A stretch of DNA of 64,000 nucleotides from assembly GCA_041653935.1 (NCBI GenBank), contig JBAZEO010000001.1:930001-994000 (forward strand). The letters run 5' to 3'. Made by a program: the position numbers and the translations under genes. This DNA is from JAYEHL01 sp041653935 (GTDB lineage: Bacteria; Chloroflexota; Dehalococcoidia; E44-bin15). Shown here in pieces: positions 8,246 to 16,245 of the stretch (positions are counted from its first letter, which is position 1; every line of letters begins with the position of its first letter). The notes below the pieces were generated by a model that was given only the letters and a program-made list of their open reading frames with translations, searched no databases and was not told the DNA's origin.

Positions 8246-9931
8246 CTACTTACTAATCCCAGCCGCGTGCCGGGCCGCAATCCAGCCGAAGACCATGGAC
8301 GGCCCTATCGTGGCGCCGGCGCCGCCGTAAGAGCGGCCCATGACGGAGGCGGCGCAGTTGCCCGTCGCGTACAGGCCATCGATCGGAGTGCCGCCTTCAC
8401 GCAACACACGAGCGTGCTCATCGGTGACCATGCCGCCCTTGGTCCCCAGATCGCCGGGCCATATCTCGACCGCGTAGAACGGCGGCGTGTCTATGGGACC
8501 GAGGCACGGATTCGGCCGCGACGCGGGGTCGCCGTAGTACCTGTCGCAAGAGTTTTCGCCGCGGTGGAAGTCTTCGTCTTTGCCCGCAGCGGCGCAGCGG
8601 TTGCATTTAGCTACCTCATCCGTCAGCCCCGCCGCGTCGATGTCGCACTTGCCCGCGAGCCCCTCGATGGTATCAGACATCTTGAGATAGCCGTTTTCGA
8701 TATATTTCTTCGGGGTGACGAAGGGCAGCATCGGGCTCAGCGGATACTTCCTGCGGTAGCGGGCGTCCACGATCATGTACGCGGGGATGGCGCCGCCGGT
8801 CTCGCGATGATTCTTGAGCTGATCGTTAGTCACATCGATATACGGGCCGGCCTCGTCGGTGAAGCGCCGCCCTTTCTTATTCACGATTATGGAGCGCGGC
8901 AGGGAGCGCTCAACGATGATCATCTGCGCCATGTCCTCGCCTGGCACGAGCGTGGTCGGCATCCACCAGGCGTCATCCATCAGATCAAGCGCGGCGCCGG
9001 CCTCGATCCCCAGATGGATGGCATCGCCGCCGTCATCGAACGAGGCCACCGTCCACTGGTCCGACACGGGAGGCCGCTGGTACTTCTCGCGCATAGCCTT
9101 GTTCCGCGCGAAGCCGCCCGCTGCCAGTATTACACCTTTGTTAACCTTGATATGAATCGACTGTCCTGCTTTATCCGCCTCGACGCCGGTGACGCGGCCG
9201 CCCTCGATACGCAGATGCCGCGCCGAGGTGTTGAGCCATAAAGGAATCTTCCTGTCGACTAATGCCATCCTCAGACGGCCGATGGTGGCGTTGCCCAGCG
9301 TCAATCGCCCATCGGTCGACGTTATAAAGCGTGCAGGATTGATGAAATACGGTGCGAATATGGAGGCCGTTACCATGCGGCCTCTGATCGAGGTATCCAT
9401 CATGCGGTGGGCGTCATAGGCCGTAGCCATGATGCGGCCCATCAGCCGCGCCTGGGGGTGCAGCGGGCGCATCAGCTTGCGCTCCGAGCCCAGCTTCCAC
9501 GCGCTGAAAGGCGCCGGCTCTATGGTGCGGCCGCCCTCCGCTTTGCTGCCGGCGACGCCGGGGTAGTAATCGGAATAGCCGGGGACAACCTGAAAACGCA
9601 CGCGGCTGTGCTCTTCGAGATATTTCACCATTTCAGAGCCGGATTCGACATAGGCGCGCAGCCTAGCTTCCGATACAATCCCTTTAGTGATCGCCTTGAG
9701 ATAAACGAGCCCTTCTTCGACAGAATCGTTAAGCCCGGCTTTTTTCATGAGGTGGTTGTTGGGTATCCAGATGGCGCCGCCGGACATGGCCGTGGAACCG
9801 CCGTAAACGGAGCTTTTTTCGATAATGAGGGCGCTCGCCCCCGCGTCAACGGCGGCCAGCGCCGCCGCCATACCTCCGCCGCCGGACCCGACCACCAGCA
9901 CGTCTATCGAATACTCCTGTGATTGTGCCAT
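8246..9931 (-). CDS. FAD-dependent oxidoreductase, KstD/fumarate-reductase flavoprotein family
   Basis: A 561-residue flavoprotein. Near the N-terminus VLVVGSGGGGMAAALAAVDAGASALIIEK is the dinucleotide-binding fold, and STAMSGGAIWIPNN is the following FAD-contact loop. A second FAD region near the C-terminus reads GLYATGNCAASVMGRSYGGAGATIGPSMVFG, which is characteristic of 3-ketosteroid dehydrogenases (Delta1 and Delta4) and related enzymes. The family oxidises or reduces a C-C bond next to a carbonyl. Steroid use here is an inference; fumarate- or enoate-type substrates are also possible. Start 9931 has AGGAGG 6 nt upstream; Met at 9952 lies upstream without one. A short palindromic repeat lies just upstream at 9959. 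Together with the SCP2, NTF2-like and 13.6-19.5 kb genes it hints at cyclic lipid metabolism. Confidence 0.8.
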   Translation of the reverse strand: MAQSQEYSIDVLVVGSGGGGMAAALAAVDAGASALIIEKSSVYGGSTAMSGGAIWIPNNHLMKKAGLNDSVEEGLVYLKAITKGIVSEARLRAYVESGSEMVKYLEEHSRVRFQVVPGYSDYYPGVAGSKAEGGRTIEPAPFSAWKLGSERKLMRPLHPQARLMGRIMATAYDAHRMMDTSIRGRMVTASIFAPYFINPARFITSTDGRLTLGNATIGRLRMALVDRKIPLWLNTSARHLRIEGGRVTGVEADKAGQSIHIKVNKGVILAAGGFARNKAMREKYQRPPVSDQWTVASFDDGGDAIHLGIEAGAALDLMDDAWWMPTTLVPGEDMAQMIIVERSLPRSIIVNKKGRRFTDEAGPYIDVTNDQLKNHRETGGAIPAYMIVDARYRRKYPLSPMLPFVTPKKYIENGYLKMSDTIEGLAGKCDIDAAGLTDEVAKCNRCAAAGKDEDFHRGENSCDRYYGDPASRPNPCLGPIDTPPFYAVEIWPGDLGTKGGMVTDEHARVLREGGTPIDGLYATGNCAASVMGRSYGGAGATIGPSMVFGWIAARHAAGISK

Positions 9932-9958
9932 GTCGAGCCTCCTATTCGCCATCTAAAT

Positions 9959-9987
9959 GTAGGGGCGAACCCCTGTGTTCGCCCTAT
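9959..9987. repeat. Short palindromic repeat, GTAGGGGCGA type
   Basis: GTAGGGGCGAAC, an 8-nt loop region, then GTTCGCCCTA. Related copies are at 44465 and, inside dnaX, at 25141. Confidence 0.75.
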
Positions 9988-10032
9988 CTCAGAATTGAAT
10001 CGCGGATCGAGGGGGTTGAATCTTAAATCGAT

Positions 10033-10926
10033 TTAATACTTGAACAATTTGGCGCTCAGGTATTTCTCGCCCCTGTCGGGGAATATAACCACAATGGTTC
10101 CAGAATCTACTTGCTTGGCGGTTTCGAGCGCTGCGTACATGGCGGCGCCGCTGCTCATACCGACGAAAATGCCCTCTTTGGCCACGATTTGCCGCGTCAT
10201 CTCGTAGGCAGCTTCCGTCTCCACCATAATGGTTATGTCGATCTGCGAAGGGTCGTAAATCGAAGGCACGATGGCCTCTTCCATGTTTTTGAGCCCCTGG
10301 ATGTAGTGTCCTTTAACGGGGTGCGCGGACACTACTTTGATTTTAGGATTGTGCTCTTTCAAGACCTTGCCCACCCCCATGATGGTGCCGGACGTACCCA
10401 GCGACGAAACGAAATAGTCCACCTTGCCATTTGTCTGTTTCCAGATCTCCTCGCCGGTGGTGCTGTAGTGTGCGATCTTGTTATATTTGTTGGAAAACTG
10501 ATCCGGCATGAAATAGCTCTCCGGATGCTCCCTGACCAGTTCGCGTGCTTTCAGGATAGCTCCATCTGTGCCCAGCTTACCGTCGGTTAGCGTCACTTTC
10601 CCGCCGAAGGCCTTGATCATCTGTCTTCTCTCGACGGAGACAGCGTCGCTCATGACGATTTCAACCTGATAGCCTTTTACCACACCGATCATGGCGAGTG
10701 CTACGCCCGTATTGCCGGAGGTGGGTTCTATAATCGTCTTGCCTTTGGTCAGTGTGCCCTCGATTTCAGCCTGCTCGATCATACGCAGGGCGATGCGGTC
10801 CTTGATGCTGCCGGTGGGATTAAGTCCCTCCAGTTTTGCGTAAATGATGACATTTTTGTTGGGGTTGAGGCGGTTTATCTTGACGATGGGCGTATTGCCT
10901 ATAGTTTCAAGCACGTTTTCAGCCAT
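10033..10926 (-). CDS. cysK: Cysteine synthase (O-acetylserine sulfhydrylase)
   Basis: A 297-residue PLP enzyme that makes L-cysteine from O-acetylserine and sulfide in the cytoplasm. Visible motifs: IGNTPIVKI at residues 9-17, GSIKDR with the PLP lysine K42, TSGNTG at 69-74 for substrate and phosphate contacts, and a C-terminal GISSGAA-like GMSSGAA loop. Length is close to the family norm (about 300-310). I start at 10926 because AAGGAG lies about 9 nt upstream; an in-frame TTG at 10944 is an unlikely alternative. Upstream there is an imperfect promoter and a palindrome that may mediate regulation. It is followed by the KstD-like gene 100 nt downstream but probably forms its own unit. Confidence 0.92.
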   Translation of the reverse strand: MAENVLETIGNTPIVKINRLNPNKNVIIYAKLEGLNPTGSIKDRIALRMIEQAEIEGTLTKGKTIIEPTSGNTGVALAMIGVVKGYQVEIVMSDAVSVERRQMIKAFGGKVTLTDGKLGTDGAILKARELVREHPESYFMPDQFSNKYNKIAHYSTTGEEIWKQTNGKVDYFVSSLGTSGTIMGVGKVLKEHNPKIKVVSAHPVKGHYIQGLKNMEEAIVPSIYDPSQIDITIMVETEAAYEMTRQIVAKEGIFVGMSSGAAMYAALETAKQVDSGTIVVIFPDRGEKYLSAKLFKY

Positions 10927-10986
10927 TTCGCGATGCTCCTTCAAAGGCTCTCAAAACACACTTATTATTTCTTACTTTATAGACTT

Positions 10987-11003
10987 ACACACTATCTGTG
11001 TGT
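10987..11003. promoter_or_regulatory. Palindrome in cysK upstream region
   Basis: ACACAC (10987-10992) and GTGTGT (10998-11003) are perfect 6-bp arms around a 5-nt loop. On the minus strand a TTGACA lies just upstream of it, so the palindrome would sit within a promoter for cysK. It could equally be part of the end of the DUF951 transcript. Operator function is inferred. Confidence 0.4.
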
Positions 11004-11026
11004 ATTATGTCAATAACTTGCATAAC

Positions 11027-11224
11027 CTATTTACTATCGACGCGTCCCCGCGAGACGATTTCCTTCACGCGCCGCTCGAACGCAGGCCGTTCCAGCATTA
11101 TGCGATGCCCGCACTTTGTGCACTTAATGCCGATGTCGATGCCCGTACGCACCACCAGCCACCTGTCCCCGCCGCACGGATGCGCCTTGTTAAAGCGCAC
11201 CTCGTCCCCCAAGTTTATCTCCAC
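11027..11224 (-). CDS. DUF951 family protein
   Basis: A 65-residue protein with the hallmarks of DUF951: an opening GDEVRFNKAHPCGGDRWLVVRTG strand region, then the conserved IKCTKCGHRIMLER with a CxxCG pair, and a C-terminal basic helix FERRVKEIV. It is likely a small nucleic-acid- or ribosome-associated protein, but its function is not known. Translation starts at a GTG, immediately after the pyrF stop codon at 11227 (gap of 2 nt), with GGGTGA overlapping the pyrF end as the ribosome site. Co-translation with pyrF is therefore expected. The family is widespread in Firmicutes and Chloroflexota. Confidence 0.8.
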   Translation of the reverse strand: MEINLGDEVRFNKAHPCGGDRWLVVRTGIDIGIKCTKCGHRIMLERPAFERRVKEIVSRGRVDSK

Positions 11225-11226
11225 CG

Positions 11227-12027
11227 CTAGTCACCCTTCAGATAACTGTTGATTTCATCCCGCATCTTGATAGCCGCCTTGCGCGCCGCCTCGGCAAAAT
11301 TTTTGCCTTTCGATGCATAGATTATGCCGCGCGAGGAGTTGATGATGGCTTTTTCTTTATCTGAATCGACGCCGTTGCGCACCGCCGCCGACAGGTCGCC
11401 GCCCTGCTTGCCGATACCCGGTATCAATATCAGCATATCCGGGCATATCCTGCGCAGACGCCTGATGTCCTCAGGATACGTCGCGCCGACCACAAGACCG
11501 ATGTTTCCGTACTTGTTCCACTCAAGGGCTTTCCTGGCCACAACCTCATACAAAGGCTGTTTATCGATCTTCAAATCCTGGAAATCAGCGGAGCCAGGAT
11601 TCGAGGTGCGGCACAGGACAAAGATACCTTTATCCTCGTATTCAAGGAACGGCTCTAGTGAATCACCGCCCAGATACGGGTTAACCGTGACCGCATCGAA
11701 GCCGTAGCCTTCAAAAAGTGCCCTGGCGTAAGCCTTCACCGTGTTGCCGATATCGCCGCGCTTGGCATCGCCTATGACCGGCACCGTATCCGGGATGCAG
11801 CCCACGGTAGCCGCCAGCGCCCTCAGGCCTTCGACTCCCATAGCCTCGTAGAAGGCCAGATTGGGCTTGTAGGCGCAGACGAGATCGTAGGTGGCTTCGA
11901 TAATAGCCTGATTGAACTCTAATACGCTGACGCCGGGCGGCATCAGCTCCGGGTCCGGGTCCAGCCCTACGCACAGCAGGCTCTCATTGCTTCGGGCTGC
12001 TTTCAGCAGTTTATCGTTAAAATTCAT
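11227..12027 (-). CDS. pyrF: Orotidine 5'-phosphate decarboxylase (type 2)
   Basis: A 266-residue enzyme catalysing the last step of UMP synthesis: OMP to UMP plus CO2. The catalytic block DAKRGDIGNT, with K89 as the key lysine, and PGIGKQGGD near residue 200 for phosphate binding are clear. Length and the LLCVGLDPDPELMP opening fit the longer type 2 group (PyrF subfamily 2). The start at 12027 is the only good ATG. It is followed at once by the DUF951 gene, with the two reading frames 2 nt apart, so they form an operon. No other pyr genes are in the window. Confidence 0.93.
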   Translation of the reverse strand: MNFNDKLLKAARSNESLLCVGLDPDPELMPPGVSVLEFNQAIIEATYDLVCAYKPNLAFYEAMGVEGLRALAATVGCIPDTVPVIGDAKRGDIGNTVKAYARALFEGYGFDAVTVNPYLGGDSLEPFLEYEDKGIFVLCRTSNPGSADFQDLKIDKQPLYEVVARKALEWNKYGNIGLVVGATYPEDIRRLRRICPDMLILIPGIGKQGGDLSAAVRNGVDSDKEKAIINSSRGIIYASKGKNFAEAARKAAIKMRDEINSYLKGD

Positions 12028-12122
12028 AGCGTCTCTGGGGATAATAACCTCACCGCCTGCCTGCCGTCAAGCATCGGAGCCTTCACCCCGACCGTCTTAA
12101 GCTGCGGCGCACGAAAATATTC

Positions 12123-12154
12123 GTATGTGCACGTTACTCCGTCCGTGCACATAC
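12123..12154. promoter_or_regulatory. 11-bp inverted repeat upstream of pyrF
   Basis: GTATGTGCACG (12123-12133) and its exact complement (12144-12154) flank a 10-nt loop, about 100 nt before pyrF on the minus strand and 275 nt before the PAS-LuxR gene. It could be an operator or an RNA hairpin in the pyrF leader. Confidence 0.4.
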
Positions 12155-12229
12155 ATTAAAAGTCGCTAAATGATGTAACACGTATAATTGCTTCAGCCCT
12201 CCAAATTGAAAAAGAGTGGGAATAAAGTT

Positions 12230-12252
12230 CTCCCTCCCTTGAGGAGAGGGAG
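12230..12252. repeat. CTCCCTC/GAGGGAG hairpin in the pyrF/PAS-LuxR gap
   Basis: A 7-bp perfect stem (12230-12236 with 12246-12252) within the 402-nt divergent gap 12028-12429. Besides this, the 12123 palindrome and the promoter at 12342, I see nothing else in this gap. Confidence 0.45.
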
Positions 12253-12341
12253 TAAGAGGGAGAGTGATTTCAATAAATTCTTCCATATAGCACCTGTCAT
12301 GAAAGGAAACGTATGAGTAATCAGCAGGGAATCACAACATG

Positions 12342-12370
12342 TTGACAACAGCCTCTTTTTACACGATACT
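12342..12370 (+). promoter_or_regulatory. Sigma-70-like promoter for PAS-LuxR gene
   Basis: TTGACA (12342-12347), 17-nt spacer, GATACT (12365-12370). This predicts a leader of about 50 nt before the ATG at 12430. Confidence 0.6.
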
Positions 12371-12429
12371 TTTGTCACCCTGTAGACAGCAGCGATCCCC
12401 CGACCACCATTCAAGGAGACCACTTTTGC

Positions 12430-13377
12430 ATGGCTGAGAAATCTAGCGACAAGGAGACGCAGAACCGCATCAAGGCGCTGGAGCGGGAAAACGCCTTGCT
12501 TACCAGATCGATTGAACACTTGCGGGAGAGCGAAGAAAAGTTCACCACGATCTTCCAGAACGCCAACGACGAGATAATCTACGTCGGGGCAGACGGCACG
12601 ATAGTCGATATCAATCACAAGGTAGAGGATATCTTCGGATATAAGCGCGAGGAGGCTATCGGCAAGAAGTTCTACGAATTTGAAGTGCTGAGCCCGGAGG
12701 AGTGGCAGCGGCTCATCGGCCTGACACAGGACCTGCTCTCGGGCAAGACCTCGCAGACACAGGTTCTCCAATTCGAGGCCAGGCGCAAAGGTGGGGAGAA
12801 GGTCTATCTGGAGGTCAATCCGAGACTGATAAAGAGGGATGGACGGAACATAGGCATACTCGCTATCATCAGGGATATCAGTACCCGCAAGCGGGAAGAG
12901 GAGCTCCTCCGCAGGCACACCGAACAGCTCGACAAGCTGCTCAAGGAGCGCACATTGAACCTTGAGGAGCTGAATGCCGCATTGAAGGTCATGCTGAAAC
13001 AGGTGGAAGAGGTCAAGGCCGAGATACAGGACAAGATCACGTTCAATATCACCGAATTCGTCATGCCTTATCTGGAAAAACTGAAGAAAACCAGGCTGGA
13101 GGATATCCAGCAGATCTATCTGAATAACCTGGAGGAAAACCTTAAAGATATCGTTTCGCCATTCCTGCACGGCCTTTCCGCAAAGTACATCAAGCTGACA
13201 CCTACAGAAATCCAGGTAGCCAACATGGTCAAACAGGGTAAAACCAACAAGGAAATCGCGGACACGCTTTTCATGTCGCCGCGAACCATAGAAACGCACA
13301 GGTACAACATCAGAAGCAAGCTGGGACTGAAAAGCAAGAAGCTTAATCTCAGGACATATCTTCTCTCGCTGGAATAA
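12430..13377 (+). CDS. PAS-domain LuxR-type transcriptional regulator
   Basis: A 315-residue cytoplasmic regulator. Residues about 1-35 are coiled coil. Residues about 37-155 form a PAS domain (FTTIFQNANDEIIYVGADGTIVDINHKVEDIFGYKREEAIGKKF, ending IIRDISTRKREEE). A helical region follows (about 155-245). The C-terminal LuxR helix-turn-helix includes LTPTEIQVANMVKQGKTNKEIADTLFMSPRTIETHRYNIRSKLGL. No membrane segment and no receiver domain are present, so it should sense a soluble ligand, redox state or cofactor through PAS. AAGGAG lies about 11 nt before the ATG. It is transcribed toward the lipid-metabolism cluster starting at 13601, which is its most likely target. A 10-bp palindrome at 13565 could be a binding site. 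Confidence 0.85.
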   Translation: MAEKSSDKETQNRIKALERENALLTRSIEHLRESEEKFTTIFQNANDEIIYVGADGTIVDINHKVEDIFGYKREEAIGKKFYEFEVLSPEEWQRLIGLTQDLLSGKTSQTQVLQFEARRKGGEKVYLEVNPRLIKRDGRNIGILAIIRDISTRKREEELLRRHTEQLDKLLKERTLNLEELNAALKVMLKQVEEVKAEIQDKITFNITEFVMPYLEKLKKTRLEDIQQIYLNNLEENLKDIVSPFLHGLSAKYIKLTPTEIQVANMVKQGKTNKEIADTLFMSPRTIETHRYNIRSKLGLKSKKLNLRTYLLSLE

Positions 13378-13564
13378 TACTTAGATGATTGTAAGTATTC
13401 TGTAATAATAATTACAGCATTGGCACAGTTGCAATTATCTATTAAACCAAGCATACTCGTATCATAGACTAAGTATTAATCCGTAAAATAATATCCGTAC
13501 CTGCAAACGCATCCTGTTAATCTAGAATAAACTAATATATAGAATTAAAATCTAAATAGAAAAT

Positions 13565-13574
13565 CGACAATTGT
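13565..13574. promoter_or_regulatory. GACAATTGTC palindrome before Fe-S gene
   Basis: A perfect 10-bp palindrome 26 nt upstream of the ATG at 13601, in the gap between the PAS-LuxR gene and the cluster it may control. Confidence 0.3.
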
Positions 13575-13600
13575 CAAAGACAGTTAAAGGAGGGCCCGAC

Positions 13601-14650
13601 ATGGAAAACGAAAAGCTGTACCAGGAAGTCGCAGAGATGATCAACAGGGACGACCCGCTAATAGTAGGCGTATCGATCACCCCGGCATTCTTAAAATTAC
13701 TGAGTCTGCAAATGACACCCGACGAGGCGCGGCTGGCGCTGCAGGTCGGGCTCAAGGGGATGACCCTGGACGAGATAGCGGCCAAGACCGGCATGAAGAA
13801 AGATTCTCTCAAGAAGACGCTTAATACCATGGCGGACAAGGGCACCATGTGGATCGATCCCGGCGGCAAGGCGGACCCAAAGTACCGCGTCCTGGGCAGC
13901 TGCGCGCCGGGCTTCACCGAGACCGGGCTCTTCGGCAACATACGGCATCCCTACGACCTCGAGCTGGCCAAGGTGCTGCACCAGGTCATGTATGAGTGGG
14001 CCAGGGACAAGCTGTGCAAGCTGGGATTCCCCTTCGCGCCGGTGTGGGCCCACCCCTGGGCGCTGCCCAAGGACGCCAAGCCCGAGGAGAACCTCGTCGA
14101 TTTCCTCAAGAGCCAGAACTTCTACTGTGTCTCTACCTGCCCCTGCCGGCTCTCCAACTGGATCAGCAACCCCGACGACCACTGCGGGCACATGCTGCAG
14201 ACCTGCCTTCACTCCGGGGACACCGGCAGATGGTGCGCGGAGCACGGCCTGGGCAAGGAGGTCACCCTGGACGAGGCGCTGGAGCTGCTGCGCAAGGCCA
14301 ACGCGGAGGGCTTGGTGCACACCATTAACATCCAGGGCTTCATCTGCAACTGCTGTACCGACTGCTGCCCGCTCTTCATGGGCTACTTCAAGATGAAGAC
14401 CAAGACCATGATCCCCTCCCCGTTCATCCCCGTCATCGATGAGGGTGAATGCACCGCCTGCGGCTCATGCATCGATATGTGCCCGGTCAAGGCACTGAAA
14501 CTTGAGGATACGGCAAAAGTGGATATCGACACCTGTATCGGATGCGGCGTGTGTGTCACCCACTGCGATCCTAAAGCCATCAAGCTGGTCAGGAGAACAC
14601 AGCAGGTCACACTCCCGAACGAGGTGAAAGGCCACGTCGATAAGCTTTAG
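13601..14650 (+). CDS. 4Fe-4S ferredoxin-type protein with N-terminal helical domain
   Basis: A 349-residue cytoplasmic iron-sulfur protein. An N-terminal helical region of about 90 residues includes a likely winged-helix segment (GMTLDEIAAKTGMKKDSLKKTLNTMADKG). A middle Cys-rich part (CVSTCPCRLSNW, then C/H pairs to FICNCCTDCCPLF) spans about residues 175-265. The C-terminus holds two classical 4Fe-4S motifs: CTACGSCIDMCP and CIGCGVCVTHCDP. It should carry electrons and perhaps sense or bind another cluster. Start 13601 has AGGAGG about 7 nt upstream; a TTG further up is open to 13571. It heads a row of genes with short gaps that includes a flavin oxidoreductase 25 nt later, its likely redox partner. 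Confidence 0.75.
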   Translation: MENEKLYQEVAEMINRDDPLIVGVSITPAFLKLLSLQMTPDEARLALQVGLKGMTLDEIAAKTGMKKDSLKKTLNTMADKGTMWIDPGGKADPKYRVLGSCAPGFTETGLFGNIRHPYDLELAKVLHQVMYEWARDKLCKLGFPFAPVWAHPWALPKDAKPEENLVDFLKSQNFYCVSTCPCRLSNWISNPDDHCGHMLQTCLHSGDTGRWCAEHGLGKEVTLDEALELLRKANAEGLVHTINIQGFICNCCTDCCPLFMGYFKMKTKTMIPSPFIPVIDEGECTACGSCIDMCPVKALKLEDTAKVDIDTCIGCGVCVTHCDPKAIKLVRRTQQVTLPNEVKGHVDKL

Positions 14651-14675
14651 TAATAAAAGGGCTTTAGGAGAAACT

Positions 14676-16151
14676 ATGAATAAGAACTATGATGCGATAA
14701 TTGTGGGAGCGGGGTTAGGGGGTGCGGTATGCGGTGCACTACTGACAAAATGGGGACTCAAGGTACTTTTACTGGATAAGAACAACCGCGTCGGCGGCAA
14801 GCAAATGGGTATCTCAGCACGCGGCTTCAAGAGCGAGATGTGGCCAACATTCGGCATACCCAGGGAATCAGGACCGTTCGTGGATGCCTTCAAGCAACTG
14901 GGCATAGAGCAGAAGCTGGACATTATCCCCGGTTCCAACTGTCTGATGTACCGGCAGCCGAAAGGCAAGTGGATTCCTTCAATAAATGCGGCTGGGCCAC
15001 AGGGTCTGGACTCGACATTGAATATGTTCAATGCATGGCAACTCAGCGAGAAAGATTCTCAGATGGCCTTGAACATCCTGGCTGAGATGGCACTGATGAC
15101 ACCAGAGCAGCTGGACGCCCTGAACGATGTCAGCGTGCAGCAGTGGGTGGCCCAGAAAGGCGACCTGCCTAAGCCCCTTTTCAGCTTCCTCGCCGTGCAA
15201 TCCAATGTGATGGCCACCGGCCTTTACGAGCTCGTAGCCATATGGGAACTAGCCAAGATCATGCAGATTTTTGCGGGAACAACGCCGTGCTTTCCCAGGG
15301 GTGGCTACTCCAAACTGGTCGAAGACATTATCGACGTGTTTAAGGCGAATGGCGGCGAGTTGAAGCTCAGGACGCGGGTCGAGCGCATCCTTGTCGAAGA
15401 CGGGCAGGTAGCCGGTGTCGCTACCAGGGACAAGGTGTACAGGGCTCCAATCGTTGTCAGCAACGCGGGCATCCAGCCAACAGTGCTCAAGCTGGTCGGA
15501 GAACAATATTTCGATAAGTCGTATGTGAATTACGTTAAAGACATAGTCCCCAGCCTGGGTTTCTGCTGCCAACGATATATATTTAAGGAACCGGTTATGG
15601 AGCACGGTGTGTACCTCGGCACGTCGGAGAGAAGCTATCTGGATACCGCCCGCCTTGAGGAAGTGAAGAGCGGAAAAATACCCGATGTCGTATCTTTTTA
15701 CGCGGTGAACCCAGCGCACTTCGATCCCGAGATGGCGCCCAAAGGCAAACAGATGTTGCTGGTGGGCACGTGGTGCTCGCCGGATCCGAAAGATAAATCG
15801 ATAAGGGCACTGCAGAAAAAGGTAGATGAGCAATTTATTGAGATGTTCCCGGCAGAATCTAAATACATCGAAGCGCGCGAAGGTTATGTAGGCCCGGCCC
15901 AAGTCGCATCACTGAGCAGGGACTCCGTCCTGCCCGGTGTAGGCGGGGAGGCGGTCGGCCTTGGGGTTAGCGTAGGCTACTGTGGCAAGAACAAGCCGTC
16001 GGTCAAAGCGCCCATAGCCGGGCTCTTCTACGTTGGGCACGATGCCGGCGGCGCCGGTTATCTCGGTACCCACCAGGCGGTGAGTTCCGGAGTGAGGGTA
16101 GCGCCGGTGGTGCAGCTGTACTACCGTGAAAGGAAGATGTTCGGGAAATAG
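14676..16151 (+). CDS. NAD(P)/FAD-dependent oxidoreductase, phytoene desaturase (CrtI)-like
   Basis: A 491-residue flavoprotein. The FAD-binding fold reads YDAIIVGAGLGGAVCGALLTKWGLKVLLLDKNNRVGGK at residues 5-42. A second conserved region (SKLVEDIIDVFKANGGELKLRTRVERILVEDGQVAGV) matches CrtI-type and all-trans-retinol saturase-like enzymes, and a C-terminal GLFYVGHDAGGAGYLGTHQAVSSG closes the FAD site. Known relatives desaturate or saturate polyisoprenoid chains; the actual substrate is unknown. The start at 14676 follows AGGAG with a 7-nt spacer. Gaps to both neighbours are short (25 and 94 nt), and the gene runs with the Fe-S protein, suggesting electron exchange between them. There are no carotenoid genes nearby. 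Confidence 0.8.
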   Translation: MNKNYDAIIVGAGLGGAVCGALLTKWGLKVLLLDKNNRVGGKQMGISARGFKSEMWPTFGIPRESGPFVDAFKQLGIEQKLDIIPGSNCLMYRQPKGKWIPSINAAGPQGLDSTLNMFNAWQLSEKDSQMALNILAEMALMTPEQLDALNDVSVQQWVAQKGDLPKPLFSFLAVQSNVMATGLYELVAIWELAKIMQIFAGTTPCFPRGGYSKLVEDIIDVFKANGGELKLRTRVERILVEDGQVAGVATRDKVYRAPIVVSNAGIQPTVLKLVGEQYFDKSYVNYVKDIVPSLGFCCQRYIFKEPVMEHGVYLGTSERSYLDTARLEEVKSGKIPDVVSFYAVNPAHFDPEMAPKGKQMLLVGTWCSPDPKDKSIRALQKKVDEQFIEMFPAESKYIEAREGYVGPAQVASLSRDSVLPGVGGEAVGLGVSVGYCGKNKPSVKAPIAGLFYVGHDAGGAGYLGTHQAVSSGVRVAPVVQLYYRERKMFGK

Positions 16152-16245
16152 CAGCCGGTGAAACTGCTGGCCCTGGAGGAATTGAGTCATTGACCTTTGT
16201 AGCAATGAAATGTTTATTAGTGTAATAATCATAAGGGGGTAGATT

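Noticed and set aside
8240..9241. Long open frame opposite the KstD-like gene (333 codons)
   Set aside because: It has no ribosome site or recognisable domain, and the opposite strand holds a complete flavoprotein; it is a GC-driven shadow.
12193..13299. Long open frame opposite the PAS-LuxR gene (368 codons)
   Set aside because: The opposite strand carries full PAS and LuxR motifs, a promoter and a ribosome site; this frame is low in meaning and very rich in Leu/Phe.
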